DNA of 9,974 nucleotides, from the NCBI GenBank assembly GCA_937900425.1, contig CALCDT010000315.1, positions 1 through 9,974 of the forward strand, in the 5' to 3' direction. Made by a program: the position numbers and the translations under genes. Below the pieces are notes generated by a model, which saw nothing but the letters and a program-made list of their open reading frames with translations, had not been told where the DNA came from and searched no databases. The stretch's first letter is position 1; each line of letters starts with the position of its first letter. The stretch is from an uncultured Alphaproteobacteria bacterium (GTDB lineage Bacteria > Pseudomonadota > Alphaproteobacteria > Rhizobiales > Pleomorphomonadaceae). Positions 1 to 5,883 of this stretch are shown here, piece by piece.

Positions 1-1078
1 CCTCGGCCAGCGCCGCCAGCGTCGCGCTGCCGTGGGTGGAGGCGGCGCGGTGGCCGGCGGCGAGGTGGGCGGCGCGCAGTGCGCCGACGACGAGGCCGCG
101 CACCAGGCCCTGGTCGCGGAAGCGCACGTCGGCCTTGGTCGGATGGACGTTGACGTCGACCTCGTGCGGGTCGATGTCGATGAAGAGGGCGACCGCCGGA
201 AAGCGGTCGGAGGCCATGACATCGGCGTAGCCGGCCCGGACCGCCCCCATCAGCACCTTGTCTCGCACCGGCCGGCCGTTGACGAAGAGGAACTGCGAGA
301 GCGAGTTGGCCTTGTGATAGGTGCCGAGGCCGATGCGGCCCGAAAGGCGGACGCCCTCGCGGGCGGCGTCGACCGGCAGGCTGTTCTCGGCGAAATCCCG
401 GCCCATAACCTGGGCGATCCGGAGCGTGCGCGCCGCCTCGTCCGCATCAATGCCCGCCGTATCCGTCCCGGTGGCGTCCGCCGCGGGGAAATCCAGCGCC
501 GTGCGGTCGGCGCCGGCGAGGGTGAAACGCACGGAAGGGGCGGCGAGCGCGAGGCGCTTGACCATGTCGGTCACCGCCGCCGCCTCGGCCCGGTCGGATT
601 TCAGGAACTTGAGGCGGGCGGGGGTCGCGAAGAACAGGTTGCGGACCTCGACCTTCGAGCCGCGGTCGAGGCCGACGGGGCGCGCCTCGCTCTTGCGCCC
701 GCCCGAGACGGCGACCGCCCAGCCGTGCGGCTCGTCGGCGTGGCGGGTCTCGATGACGAGGTCGGCGACCGAGCCGATCGAGGGCAGCGCCTCGCCGCGG
801 AAGCCGAGGGTGCGGATGTCGAGGAGGTCGTCCTCGGAAAGCTTCGACGTGCAATGCCGCTCGACCGCGAGGGACAGGTCGGCCGCAGTCATGCCGCAGC
901 CGTCGTCGGTGACGCGGATCAGCGTCTTGCCGCCGCCGGCGGTGACGATCTCGATGCGGCGGGCGCCGGCGTCGAGCGCGTTCTCGACGAGTTCCTTGAC
1001 GACGCTCGCCGGCCGCTCCACCACCTCGCCCGCGGCGATGCGGTTGATCGTCGTCTCGGAAAGCTGCCTGATCGCCAT
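1..1078 (-). CDS. mutL: DNA mismatch repair protein MutL, N-terminal part (3' end beyond window)
   Basis: MutL is the GHKL-type ATPase that links MutS mismatch recognition to strand incision. The frame reads leftward from the ATG at 1078-1076 and stays open to the window edge, giving about 359 residues. Visible motifs: NRIAAGEVVERP (12-23), KELVENALDAGA (28-39) with catalytic Glu29 and Mg-ligand Asn33, DDGCGM with Asp58 (58-63), then RHCTSK, LGFRGEALPSI, the second-domain FVNGRPVRDK and the DVNVHPTKADVRF segment. The numbering agrees with E. coli MutL (E29, N33, D58), which supports this start. RHCTSK has Cys where RHATSK is usual, a mild change. The window ends just after the transducer domain, so the linker and C-terminal dimerisation/endonuclease domain are not seen. 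It is divergent from ubiA across about 160 bp. The family call is certain; completeness cannot be judged. Confidence 0.97.
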   Translation of the reverse strand, partial: MAIRQLSETTINRIAAGEVVERPASVVKELVENALDAGARRIEIVTAGGGKTLIRVTDDGCGMTAADLSLAVERHCTSKLSEDDLLDIRTLGFRGEALPSIGSVADLVIETRHADEPHGWAVAVSGGRKSEARPVGLDRGSKVEVRNLFFATPARLKFLKSDRAEAAAVTDMVKRLALAAPSVRFTLAGADRTALDFPAADATGTDTAGIDADEAARTLRIAQVMGRDFAENSLPVDAAREGVRLSGRIGLGTYHKANSLSQFLFVNGRPVRDKVLMGAVRAGYADVMASDRFPAVALFIDIDPHEVDVNVHPTKADVRFRDQGLVRGLVVGALRAAHLAAGHRAASTHGSATLAALAE

Positions 1079-1240
1079 GAGGGTCCCGTTCGCGCGGCGG
1101 CGCATCGCGGGCCGCGCGCCCCGCCGGGCGGTGATCTTGCCGGATTCGCCGCGCCCGCGCCACCGGGGCGGCTCGCGGTTCCGGCACCGATCCGCCGCCG
1201 CGCTCTCGCCAATCCGGCGGCCGCGCGCTAAACCGGCGCC
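1079..1240. other. mutL-ubiA divergent intergenic region
   Basis: This 162-bp, extremely GC-rich spacer lies between two divergent genes and must contain both promoters if the genes are expressed separately. I see no convincing -35/-10 pair on either strand, no clear Shine-Dalgarno before ubiA and no strong hairpin. Open frames that cross it on the plus strand are antisense shadows of mutL. Confidence 0.5.
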
Positions 1241-2191
1241 ATGAGCACCGCCCCGCACGCCTCCACCGTCGCCGACGCCCGCCCCGGCAACTGGGTCGAC
1301 CGCTACCTTCCGCCGCGGGCGCGGCCCTACGCCCAGCTCGCCCGGCTCGACCGGCCGATCGGCTGGTGGCTGCTGATGTGGCCCTGCTGGTGGTCGGCCG
1401 CCCTCGTCGCCGACGCGACGAAAATGGCGCTGCCGAACCTCTGGCATCTCGCGCTGTTCTTCGTCGGCTCGGTGGTGATGCGCGGCGCCGGCTGCACCTG
1501 GAACGACATCGCCGACCGCGACATCGACGCGAAGGTGGCGCGCACCCGCTCTCGGCCGATCCCGGCGGGGCGGGTCACGGCCCGGGCGGCCGCGGTGTTC
1601 ATGGGGCTGCAGGGCCTCGTCGGCCTCGCCGTGCTGCTGCAGTTCGACCCCTTCACCATCGTGCTCGGCTTCGCCTCGCTGGTGGTGGTGGTCGTCTATC
1701 CGTTCATGAAGCGGCTCACCGGCCACCCGCAGGTGGTGCTCGGCCTCGCCTTCTCGTGGGGGGCACTGGTCGGCTGGTCGGCGGTGCGCGGCGAACTCGA
1801 CGTCGCGCCCTTCCTGCTCTACTTCGGCTGCGTCGCCTGGGTGGTCGGCTACGACACCATCTACGCCCATCAGGACCGCGAGGACGACGCCATGATCGGC
1901 CTCGGCTCGACCGCGTTGACCTATGGAGAGGCGACGAGGCCCTTCCTCGCCGGCTGCTACCTGCTGACCGGCCTGCTGTTCGCCACCGCCTTCGCCGCGG
2001 CCAAGGTCGGCGTCGTCGGCTGGCTCGGCCTTCTCGCCTTCGCCGTCCATCTCGCCTGGCAGGTCCGCCGCCTCGACATCGACGACGGTGCGCTCTGCCT
2101 GAAGCTGTTCAAGTCCAACGCCCCGGCCGGATGGATCCTCTTCGCCGGCCTCCTGCTGGACGCGGCACTGCGGCACGGGCTGATGCGGTGA
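1241..2191 (+). CDS. ubiA: 4-hydroxybenzoate polyprenyltransferase UbiA
   Basis: UbiA is an inner-membrane prenyltransferase that attaches the polyprenyl tail to 4-hydroxybenzoate, the first committed membrane step of ubiquinone synthesis. The 316-aa product has the usual family length plus a short N-terminal extension. The first Asp-rich motif NDIADRDID is at 88-96 and the second, DTIYAHQDREDD, at 205-216; these bind the Mg-diphosphate of the prenyl donor. Other family signatures are RLDRPIGWWLL (35-45), the RTRSRPIPAG loop (101-110) and KSNAPAGWILFAG near the C-terminus (291-303). Hydrophobic stretches throughout fit 8-9 transmembrane helices. The ATG at 1241 has no obvious Shine-Dalgarno, but the next in-frame ATG (codon 46) lies inside conserved sequence, so this is the best start. 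The gene converges on the DUF6101-like gene, 60 bp away. Confidence 0.96.
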   Translation: MSTAPHASTVADARPGNWVDRYLPPRARPYAQLARLDRPIGWWLLMWPCWWSAALVADATKMALPNLWHLALFFVGSVVMRGAGCTWNDIADRDIDAKVARTRSRPIPAGRVTARAAAVFMGLQGLVGLAVLLQFDPFTIVLGFASLVVVVVYPFMKRLTGHPQVVLGLAFSWGALVGWSAVRGELDVAPFLLYFGCVAWVVGYDTIYAHQDREDDAMIGLGSTALTYGEATRPFLAGCYLLTGLLFATAFAAAKVGVVGWLGLLAFAVHLAWQVRRLDIDDGALCLKLFKSNAPAGWILFAGLLLDAALRHGLMR

Positions 2192-2216
2192 GGAGATCGG
2201 GGCCGCGACGCGGGAT

Positions 2217-2249
2217 CCGACCGCCGACCGCCGAAGCCCGACCGCCGAA
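2217..2249. repeat. Three short direct copies of CCGACCGCCGA
   Basis: The 11-mer CCGACCGCCGA occurs at 2217-2227, 2224-2234 and 2238-2248 (the last two are followed by A). It fills much of the 60-bp spacer between the convergent ends of ubiA and the DUF6101-like gene. I see no classical terminator hairpin with a T-tract there. This may simply be low-complexity slippage in GC-rich DNA. Confidence 0.7.
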
Positions 2250-2251
2250 TC

Positions 2252-2818
2252 TCAGTCCCGCGCGATGATCTCGACGCCGTCGATCACCGGCATCGGGCCG
2301 CCGTGGCCGGTGCGGCGGCGCATCAGGAAGCGCGGACGCGGGCGCATCGAGTTGCCGCGACGCCGGCGCGGGGCCGGGGCGCCGATCTCGGCGCGGCCGT
2401 CGGGCTCGATGCGGCGCAGGCTGCCGTCGGCCTCCTCGAGCAGCATCGGCAGGCGGAGGGTGCGGGCCCAGCTCTCCCAGGCATCGCTCGCCGCCTCGAC
2501 GTCGGCGCCCTCGACGAGGGGGACCGACAGCGCCGGATCGGCGTGGCGCAGCACCACCGACGCGGTCAGCCGGGTCTCGTCGCTCTCCTCGATCCGCACG
2601 GCGACGCCTTCGTAGGCGCCGACGGCGACCGAGAGCGTCAGCGGCAGGCCGGAGAGCCGGCGCTTCATCACGACGGTGCGCCCGTCGAGGAACACCGCTG
2701 CCGGCTCGCGCACGCCGGCCCGGCCGCTCGCGGCGGCGAGGGCGCAGTCGAGCCGCAGCGGCAGGCTGGCCGGGGAGGGAAGGTGCCGGTTCTCGGCGAG
2801 GGACGTGGCTCCCGTCAT
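2252..2818 (-). CDS. Conserved protein of unknown function, DUF6101-like
   Basis: The 188-aa product resembles the DUF6101 proteins found in Hyphomicrobiales; I recognise it by overall pattern, not by a search. It has no signal peptide or transmembrane segment, so it is probably cytoplasmic. The first ~130 residues alternate hydrophobic and acidic stretches (FLDGRTVVMKRRL at 43-55, GAYEGVAVRIEE at 67-78), suggesting a small beta-rich domain. A very basic stretch follows, with four arginines at 151-154 and RPRPRFLMRRRTG at 159-171, then an acidic end closing in EIIARD. The basic patch could bind nucleic acid or anionic lipid, which is only inference. The ATG at 2818 is preceded by a good GAGAGG Shine-Dalgarno (2830-2825) at 6 nt. 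The gene is monocistronic here, convergent with ubiA and divergent from the pmbA operon. No function is known to me. Confidence 0.85.
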   Translation of the reverse strand: MTGATSLAENRHLPSPASLPLRLDCALAAASGRAGVREPAAVFLDGRTVVMKRRLSGLPLTLSVAVGAYEGVAVRIEESDETRLTASVVLRHADPALSVPLVEGADVEAASDAWESWARTLRLPMLLEEADGSLRRIEPDGRAEIGAPAPRRRRGNSMRPRPRFLMRRRTGHGGPMPVIDGVEIIARD

Positions 2819-2970
2819 CGTGTGCCTCTCTTCGTGATGCCTGTCCGGGTCGCTCGGTGTGGCGCGGCGTTGTCCGCCGTCGTCCCGCGATCCCTTGTTG
2901 AAGCCATCATGACGGCGGGGCGTCGGAATCCCCTTAAGGATCGTCGTTAAAAATGCGTGATGTGACAGAG

Positions 2971-2988
2971 GGTTACCGGATGGTCACC
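2971..2988. promoter_or_regulatory. Paired GGTNACC palindromes, possible operator
   Basis: GGTTACC (2971-2977) and GGTCACC (2982-2988) are two copies of the self-palindromic word GGTNACC. Their starts are 11 bp apart, about one helical turn, and they sit in the AT-richer part of the divergent spacer. Such an arrangement would suit a dimeric regulator contacting one DNA face. I know of no regulator for this word in this setting, and chance occurrence is quite possible. Confidence 0.25.
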
Positions 2989-3190
2989 GCGCCGGTGCCA
3001 TGCTTTCGGAAGCCTGAAGATCCTGTCCCGTCCCCGCGCGCCGCCTTAACCCGGACCGGGTCGACTGGCACCGTCGTCGCGGCGGCCCCATATCGCGGCG
3101 ACGACCGTCCCCGCACCCCGACCCGTGGCGAGGCCGGCGCCGCCCGGCCTGCGCCGCCGGGGAAATCCGGCGCCGCCGGCCGCCGCCATC

Positions 3191-3219
3191 TTGTCGCTGC
3201 GGCGCGGACCTCCTAAACA
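3191..3219 (+). promoter_or_regulatory. Candidate sigma-70-type promoter of the pmbA-cysQ-DUF4170 operon
   Basis: TTGTCG (3191-3196) and TAAACA (3214-3219) are separated by 17 nt, with C before the -35 as in the alphaproteobacterial CTTGAC consensus. The matches are partial (4/6 and 3/6). The predicted start would lie only about 20 nt before the pmbA ATG, just ahead of the Shine-Dalgarno AGGCAGGA (3229-3236). Confidence 0.3.
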
Positions 3220-3244
3220 CGCCCTGAAAGGCAGGACCCTCCCG

Positions 3245-4615
3245 ATGAGCCGACCCTCCGACTTCGCCGACCGCGCCGCCGCGCCGGATGTCGCCGCCCT
3301 AGAGACCGCGGCACGCCGCCTCGTCGAGGCCGCCCTCGCCGCCGGCGCCGACGCCGCCGACGCGGTCGCCGTACGCGGCGCCTCGCTCGGGGTCGACGTC
3401 CGCTTCGGCGTGCTCGAGGAATCGACCCGCTCCGAGGCCGAGGACTTCGGCCTGCGCGTCTTCGTCGGCGAGCGGATCGCGACCGTTTCGGCCAACACCC
3501 TCGCCGCGATCGACACCCTCGCCGGCCGGGCGGTGGACATGGCGCGGGTCGCCCCGCCGGATCCCTGGGCCGGCCTCGCCGGCCGCGCCGCCCTCGCCAC
3601 GTCCTGGCCCGACCTCGACCTCGACGACGGCCGCACCCTCGACGCCGACGCGCTGGTGCGCGAGGCGGCGATCGTCGAGGACGCCGCCCGCGCCGTGCCC
3701 GGCGTCACCAATTCGCTCGGCGCCAGCGCCAGCTGGAGCCGCACCGCCGTCGCGCTCGCCACCTCCGAGGGCTTCGCCGGCGGCTATTCGCTCTCCCGCC
3801 ACGGCCGCGCCGTCTCGGTGATCGGCGGCGAGGGCACGCGGATGGAGCGCGACTACGAAGGCTGCAGCCGCCCCCACCTTTCCGACCTCGACCCGCTGGA
3901 GACGATCGGGCGGACCGCCGGCGAGCGGGTGGTGAAGCGGCTCGACCCGCGCCGGATCGAGACCTGCACGACCACCGTCGTCTTCGACCGCCGCGTCGCC
4001 TCGAGCCTGCTCGGTGCCCTCGCCGGGGCGATCAACGGCGCCGCCATCGCCCGCGGCACCAGCTTCCTCAAGACCAGGCTCGGCCAGCGCATCTTCCCGG
4101 CCGGCGTCCGGATCAGCGACGACCCGCGCCGGCCGCGCGGCCACGCCTCCCGGCCGTTCGACGGCGAGGGCGTTCGCGGCCTGCCGCTCGACGTCGTCGA
4201 CGACGGCGTCCTCACCACCTGGCTGCTCGACGGCGCCACCGCCCGCGAACTCGGCCTCGCCACCAACGGCCGCGCCGCCCGCGGCACCGGCTCGCCCGGC
4301 CCCTCGGCCACCAACATGCTGCTCCACCCGGGCGAGAAGTCCCGTGAGGAGCTGATCCGCGACGTCGGCACCGGCCTGCTCGTCACCGAATTCATCGGCC
4401 ACGGCGTCAACCCGGTCACCGGCGACTACAGCCGCGGCGCCTCCGGCTACTGGATCGAGAACGGCGAGATCGCCTATCCGGTCAGCGAGATCACCGTCGC
4501 CGGCAATCTCGTCGACATGTTCGCCCGCCTCGTGCCGGCGAGCGACGTCGAGTTCCGCTCCGCCTTCGTCGCCCCGACGCTCGCCATCGAAGGGCTCACC
4601 GTTGCCGGCACCTGA
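3245..4615 (+). CDS. pmbA: PmbA/TldE-type metalloprotease regulatory subunit (TldD/PmbA family)
   Basis: In characterised systems TldE (PmbA) pairs with the zinc protease TldD to form a cytoplasmic chamber that degrades or trims unfolded peptides, including microcin B17 precursor and CcdA. From this ATG the protein is 456 aa, the usual size. Signatures: SDDP (291-294) in the metal-domain core, PFDGEGV (304-310), GVNPVTGDYSRGASGYW (387-403) and EITVAGNL (415-422). The TldD zinc motif HExxxH is absent; the matching stretch reads SSLLGALAGAING. That makes this the non-catalytic TldE type, and a separate tldD should exist elsewhere in the genome. The ATG at 3245 follows AGGCAGGA (3229-3236) at 8 nt; the frame is open further upstream but has no family sequence there. 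Its 3' end overlaps the next gene by 14 nt, suggesting coupling. Confidence 0.93.
   Translation: MSRPSDFADRAAAPDVAALETAARRLVEAALAAGADAADAVAVRGASLGVDVRFGVLEESTRSEAEDFGLRVFVGERIATVSANTLAAIDTLAGRAVDMARVAPPDPWAGLAGRAALATSWPDLDLDDGRTLDADALVREAAIVEDAARAVPGVTNSLGASASWSRTAVALATSEGFAGGYSLSRHGRAVSVIGGEGTRMERDYEGCSRPHLSDLDPLETIGRTAGERVVKRLDPRRIETCTTTVVFDRRVASSLLGALAGAINGAAIARGTSFLKTRLGQRIFPAGVRISDDPRRPRGHASRPFDGEGVRGLPLDVVDDGVLTTWLLDGATARELGLATNGRAARGTGSPGPSATNMLLHPGEKSREELIRDVGTGLLVTEFIGHGVNPVTGDYSRGASGYWIENGEIAYPVSEITVAGNLVDMFARLVPASDVEFRSAFVAPTLAIEGLTVAGT
4589..4594 (+). promoter_or_regulatory. Ribosome binding site supporting the TTG start of cysQ
   Basis: GAAGGG lies inside the end of pmbA, 7 nt before TTG 4602. 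No ATG or GTG occurs in frame over the next 30 codons before conserved sequence begins, so this site together with the TTG decides the start. Confidence 0.6.
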
Positions 4616-5432
4616 CGACACGGCCGCGGCCGATCTCGACGTTCTCGCCGGCGCCGCCCGCGCCGCCGGTGCCCTCGCCCTCGGCCATTTCGGCAAGGAC
4701 CCGCAGGTCTGGCGCAAGGCCAACGATTCGCCGGTCAGCGCCGCCGACCTCGCCGTCGACGTCTTCCTCAAGGAGCGCCTCACCGGCTGGCGGCCCGACT
4801 ACGGCTGGCTGTCGGAGGAGACCGAGGACGACCCGGACCGGCTGGCCCGCGAGCGGGTCTTCGTCGTCGATCCGATCGACGGCACCCGCGGCTTCCTCGC
4901 CGGCAACGACGAGTGGACGGTCTCGATCGCGGTGGTGGAGGCCGGGCGGCCGGTGCTGGCCGCACTCTACCGTCCGGTGACCGGCACGCTCTTCACCGCC
5001 GCCGCCGGCCTCGGCGCCCGGTGCGACGGCCGCATCATCCAGGTCGGCGCCCGCGAAAGCCTCGCCGGAGCGGTGATCGCCGGCCCGCCGGCGCTCCTGC
5101 GCAAGATCTCGGCCCACGTCGCCGGCATGGCCGAACCGACGGTCTCCTCGCGCCACTACGCCTCGCTGGCGCTGCGCATCGCCCTCGTCGCCCGCGGCGA
5201 TCTCGACATGGCGGTCGCCAAGCGCAACGCCCACGACTGGGACCTCGCCGCCGCCGACCTCATCCTCGCCGAGGCCGGCGGCCTGCTCGTCGACGAGACC
5301 GGCGCCGAACTCGTCTACAATCGCGCCCATCCGGTGCATCCCGCCCTCGTCGCGGCGGCACCTCCTGTCGCAGCCCTCGCCTGGCCCCTTGTGCAGCGCG
5401 AAGGGCCGGGCGAAAGTGGCGCCGGCGCCTGA
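4602..5432 (+). CDS. cysQ: Inositol-monophosphatase family phosphatase, probably CysQ (3'(2'),5'-bisphosphate nucleotidase)
   Basis: CysQ hydrolyses 3'-phosphoadenosine 5'-phosphate, a by-product of sulfate assimilation, to AMP. The 276-aa product shows the full Mg/Li-sensitive phosphatase signature: SEE (71-73), DPIDGT (90-95) and DWDL (212-215), which supply the metal ligands (Glu72, Asp90, Ile92 carbonyl, Asp93, Asp214). After the second motif the pattern GFLAGNDEWTVSIAVV (97-112) resembles CysQ more than SuhB-type inositol phosphatases, so CysQ is the better guess; substrate cannot be proved from sequence. It starts with TTG inside pmbA (14-nt overlap), preceded by GAAGGG. The last ~20 residues are low complexity. 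DUF4170 follows after 65 bp. Family certain, substrate moderate. Confidence 0.88.
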   Translation: MPAPDDTAAADLDVLAGAARAAGALALGHFGKDPQVWRKANDSPVSAADLAVDVFLKERLTGWRPDYGWLSEETEDDPDRLARERVFVVDPIDGTRGFLAGNDEWTVSIAVVEAGRPVLAALYRPVTGTLFTAAAGLGARCDGRIIQVGARESLAGAVIAGPPALLRKISAHVAGMAEPTVSSRHYASLALRIALVARGDLDMAVAKRNAHDWDLAAADLILAEAGGLLVDETGAELVYNRAHPVHPALVAAAPPVAALAWPLVQREGPGESGAGA

Positions 5433-5497
5433 GCTTCGCCTATCGTCGGAGCCGGCCGACCTTTCGATGTCGACAGTTCACGGGGATAGCAGAGACG

Positions 5498-5728
5498 ATG
5501 ACCACCGAAGCCGCGCCCAGACAGCTCCTCCACCTCGTCTTCGGCGGGGAGCTCACCTCGCTCGACGGCATCGAATTCCAGAACCTCGACGCGCTCGACA
5601 TCGTCGGCATCTATCCGAATTACGCCAAGGCCTACGACGCCTGGCGCGCCAAGGCCCAGGCGACGGTCGACAACGCCCAGATGCGCTATTTCATCGTCCA
5701 CCTGCACCGGCTGCTCGACCCGCAGTGA
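5498..5728 (+). CDS. Small conserved protein, DUF4170 family
   Basis: This 76-aa protein belongs to DUF4170, a family of unknown function common in Hyphomicrobiales and related alphaproteobacteria. Visible family features are LHLVFGGEL (11-19), the segment DIVGIYPNYAKAYDAW (34-49), the TVDNAQMRYFIVHLHRLLDP stretch (56-75) and a C-terminus right after it. It has no signal peptide or membrane helix, so it is probably cytoplasmic. The alternating beta/alpha pattern suggests a compact single domain. The ATG at 5498 fits the family N-terminus; a weak purine-rich GCAGAGA lies just upstream. It sits between the phosphatase and the ABC exporter, 65 bp after one and 155 bp before the other, so it may be the last gene of the pmbA-cysQ transcript. 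Proximity to lipid A genes invites, but does not show, a role in envelope homeostasis. Confidence 0.9.
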   Translation: MTTEAAPRQLLHLVFGGELTSLDGIEFQNLDALDIVGIYPNYAKAYDAWRAKAQATVDNAQMRYFIVHLHRLLDPQ

Positions 5729-5783
5729 GCCGGCGCCGGCCGCGATCGGCGGCGTGACGACGGCGGAAAACGCGCCGGTACGG

Positions 5784-5812
5784 GTGACGGACGGGCCTTG
5801 GCGCGATATACC
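5784..5812 (+). promoter_or_regulatory. Candidate promoter of the ABC exporter-waaA-lpxK operon
   Basis: GTGACG (5784-5789) and TATACC (5807-5812) are 17 nt apart, each matching 4 of 6 consensus positions. GATATA within it is one of the few AT-rich words nearby. Transcription would begin near 5819, giving a leader of about 65 nt that contains the hairpins at 5829-5867. Confidence 0.35.
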
Positions 5813-5828
5813 GCCGGCGTCAACGCAA

Positions 5829-5867
5829 GGGGCGGCCTCGCCGCCCCGGCCCTCCGCGAAGGGCCGG
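5829..5867 (+). other. Two overlapping GC-rich hairpins in the ABC exporter leader
   Basis: GGGGCGGC (5829-5836) pairs with GCCGCCCC (5840-5847) around a 3-nt CTC loop. CCGGCCCT (5846-5853) pairs with AGGGCCGG (5860-5867) around a 6-nt loop. Both stems are perfect 8-mers and share bases 5846-5847, so they stack or compete. No T-tract follows, so this is not a classical intrinsic terminator. It could be an attenuator-like or mRNA-stabilising element, or a transcript boundary between DUF4170 and the exporter. Confidence 0.5.
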
Positions 5868-5883
5868 CAACCGGTCGGACCGC

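Larger units (their letters stand above)
2819..3244. other. 426-bp intergenic region between divergent DUF6101-like gene and pmbA
   Basis: This is the longest stretch without a credible gene. It has an AT-richer pocket at about 2934-2965, including the palindrome CCTTAAGG (2932-2939) and two TTAA words at 2934 and 2947. It also holds a pair of GGTNACC words (2971-2988), a 13-bp palindrome ACCCGG-A-CCGGGT (3049-3061) and an inverted repeat GTCGTCGC/GCGACGAC (3073-3080 and 3098-3105). A candidate promoter lies just before pmbA. A possible 87-codon frame at 2953-3216 has no recognisable sequence, no good ribosome binding site and a composition unlike the real genes, so I do not call it. The region probably carries the promoters of both flanking genes. 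Confidence 0.6.

Noticed and set aside
32..1244. Long plus-strand open frames over mutL (399 and 307 codons)
   Set aside because: The minus strand encodes unmistakable MutL; the plus frames have no recognisable sequence.
2934..2950. TTAA...TTAA resembling a CtrA binding site
   Set aside because: The two TTAA words are separated by 9 nt, not the 7 nt of the CtrA consensus, so it is not a convincing site.
2953..3216. Possible 87-aa gene in the pmbA upstream spacer
   Set aside because: Pro/Arg/Ala-rich translation without family features, no good ribosome site, and it ends against the pmbA promoter and leader.
3299..4783. Minus-strand open frame of 494 codons opposite pmbA
   Set aside because: It is an antisense shadow of a gene with clear family motifs, for the same codon-bias reason.
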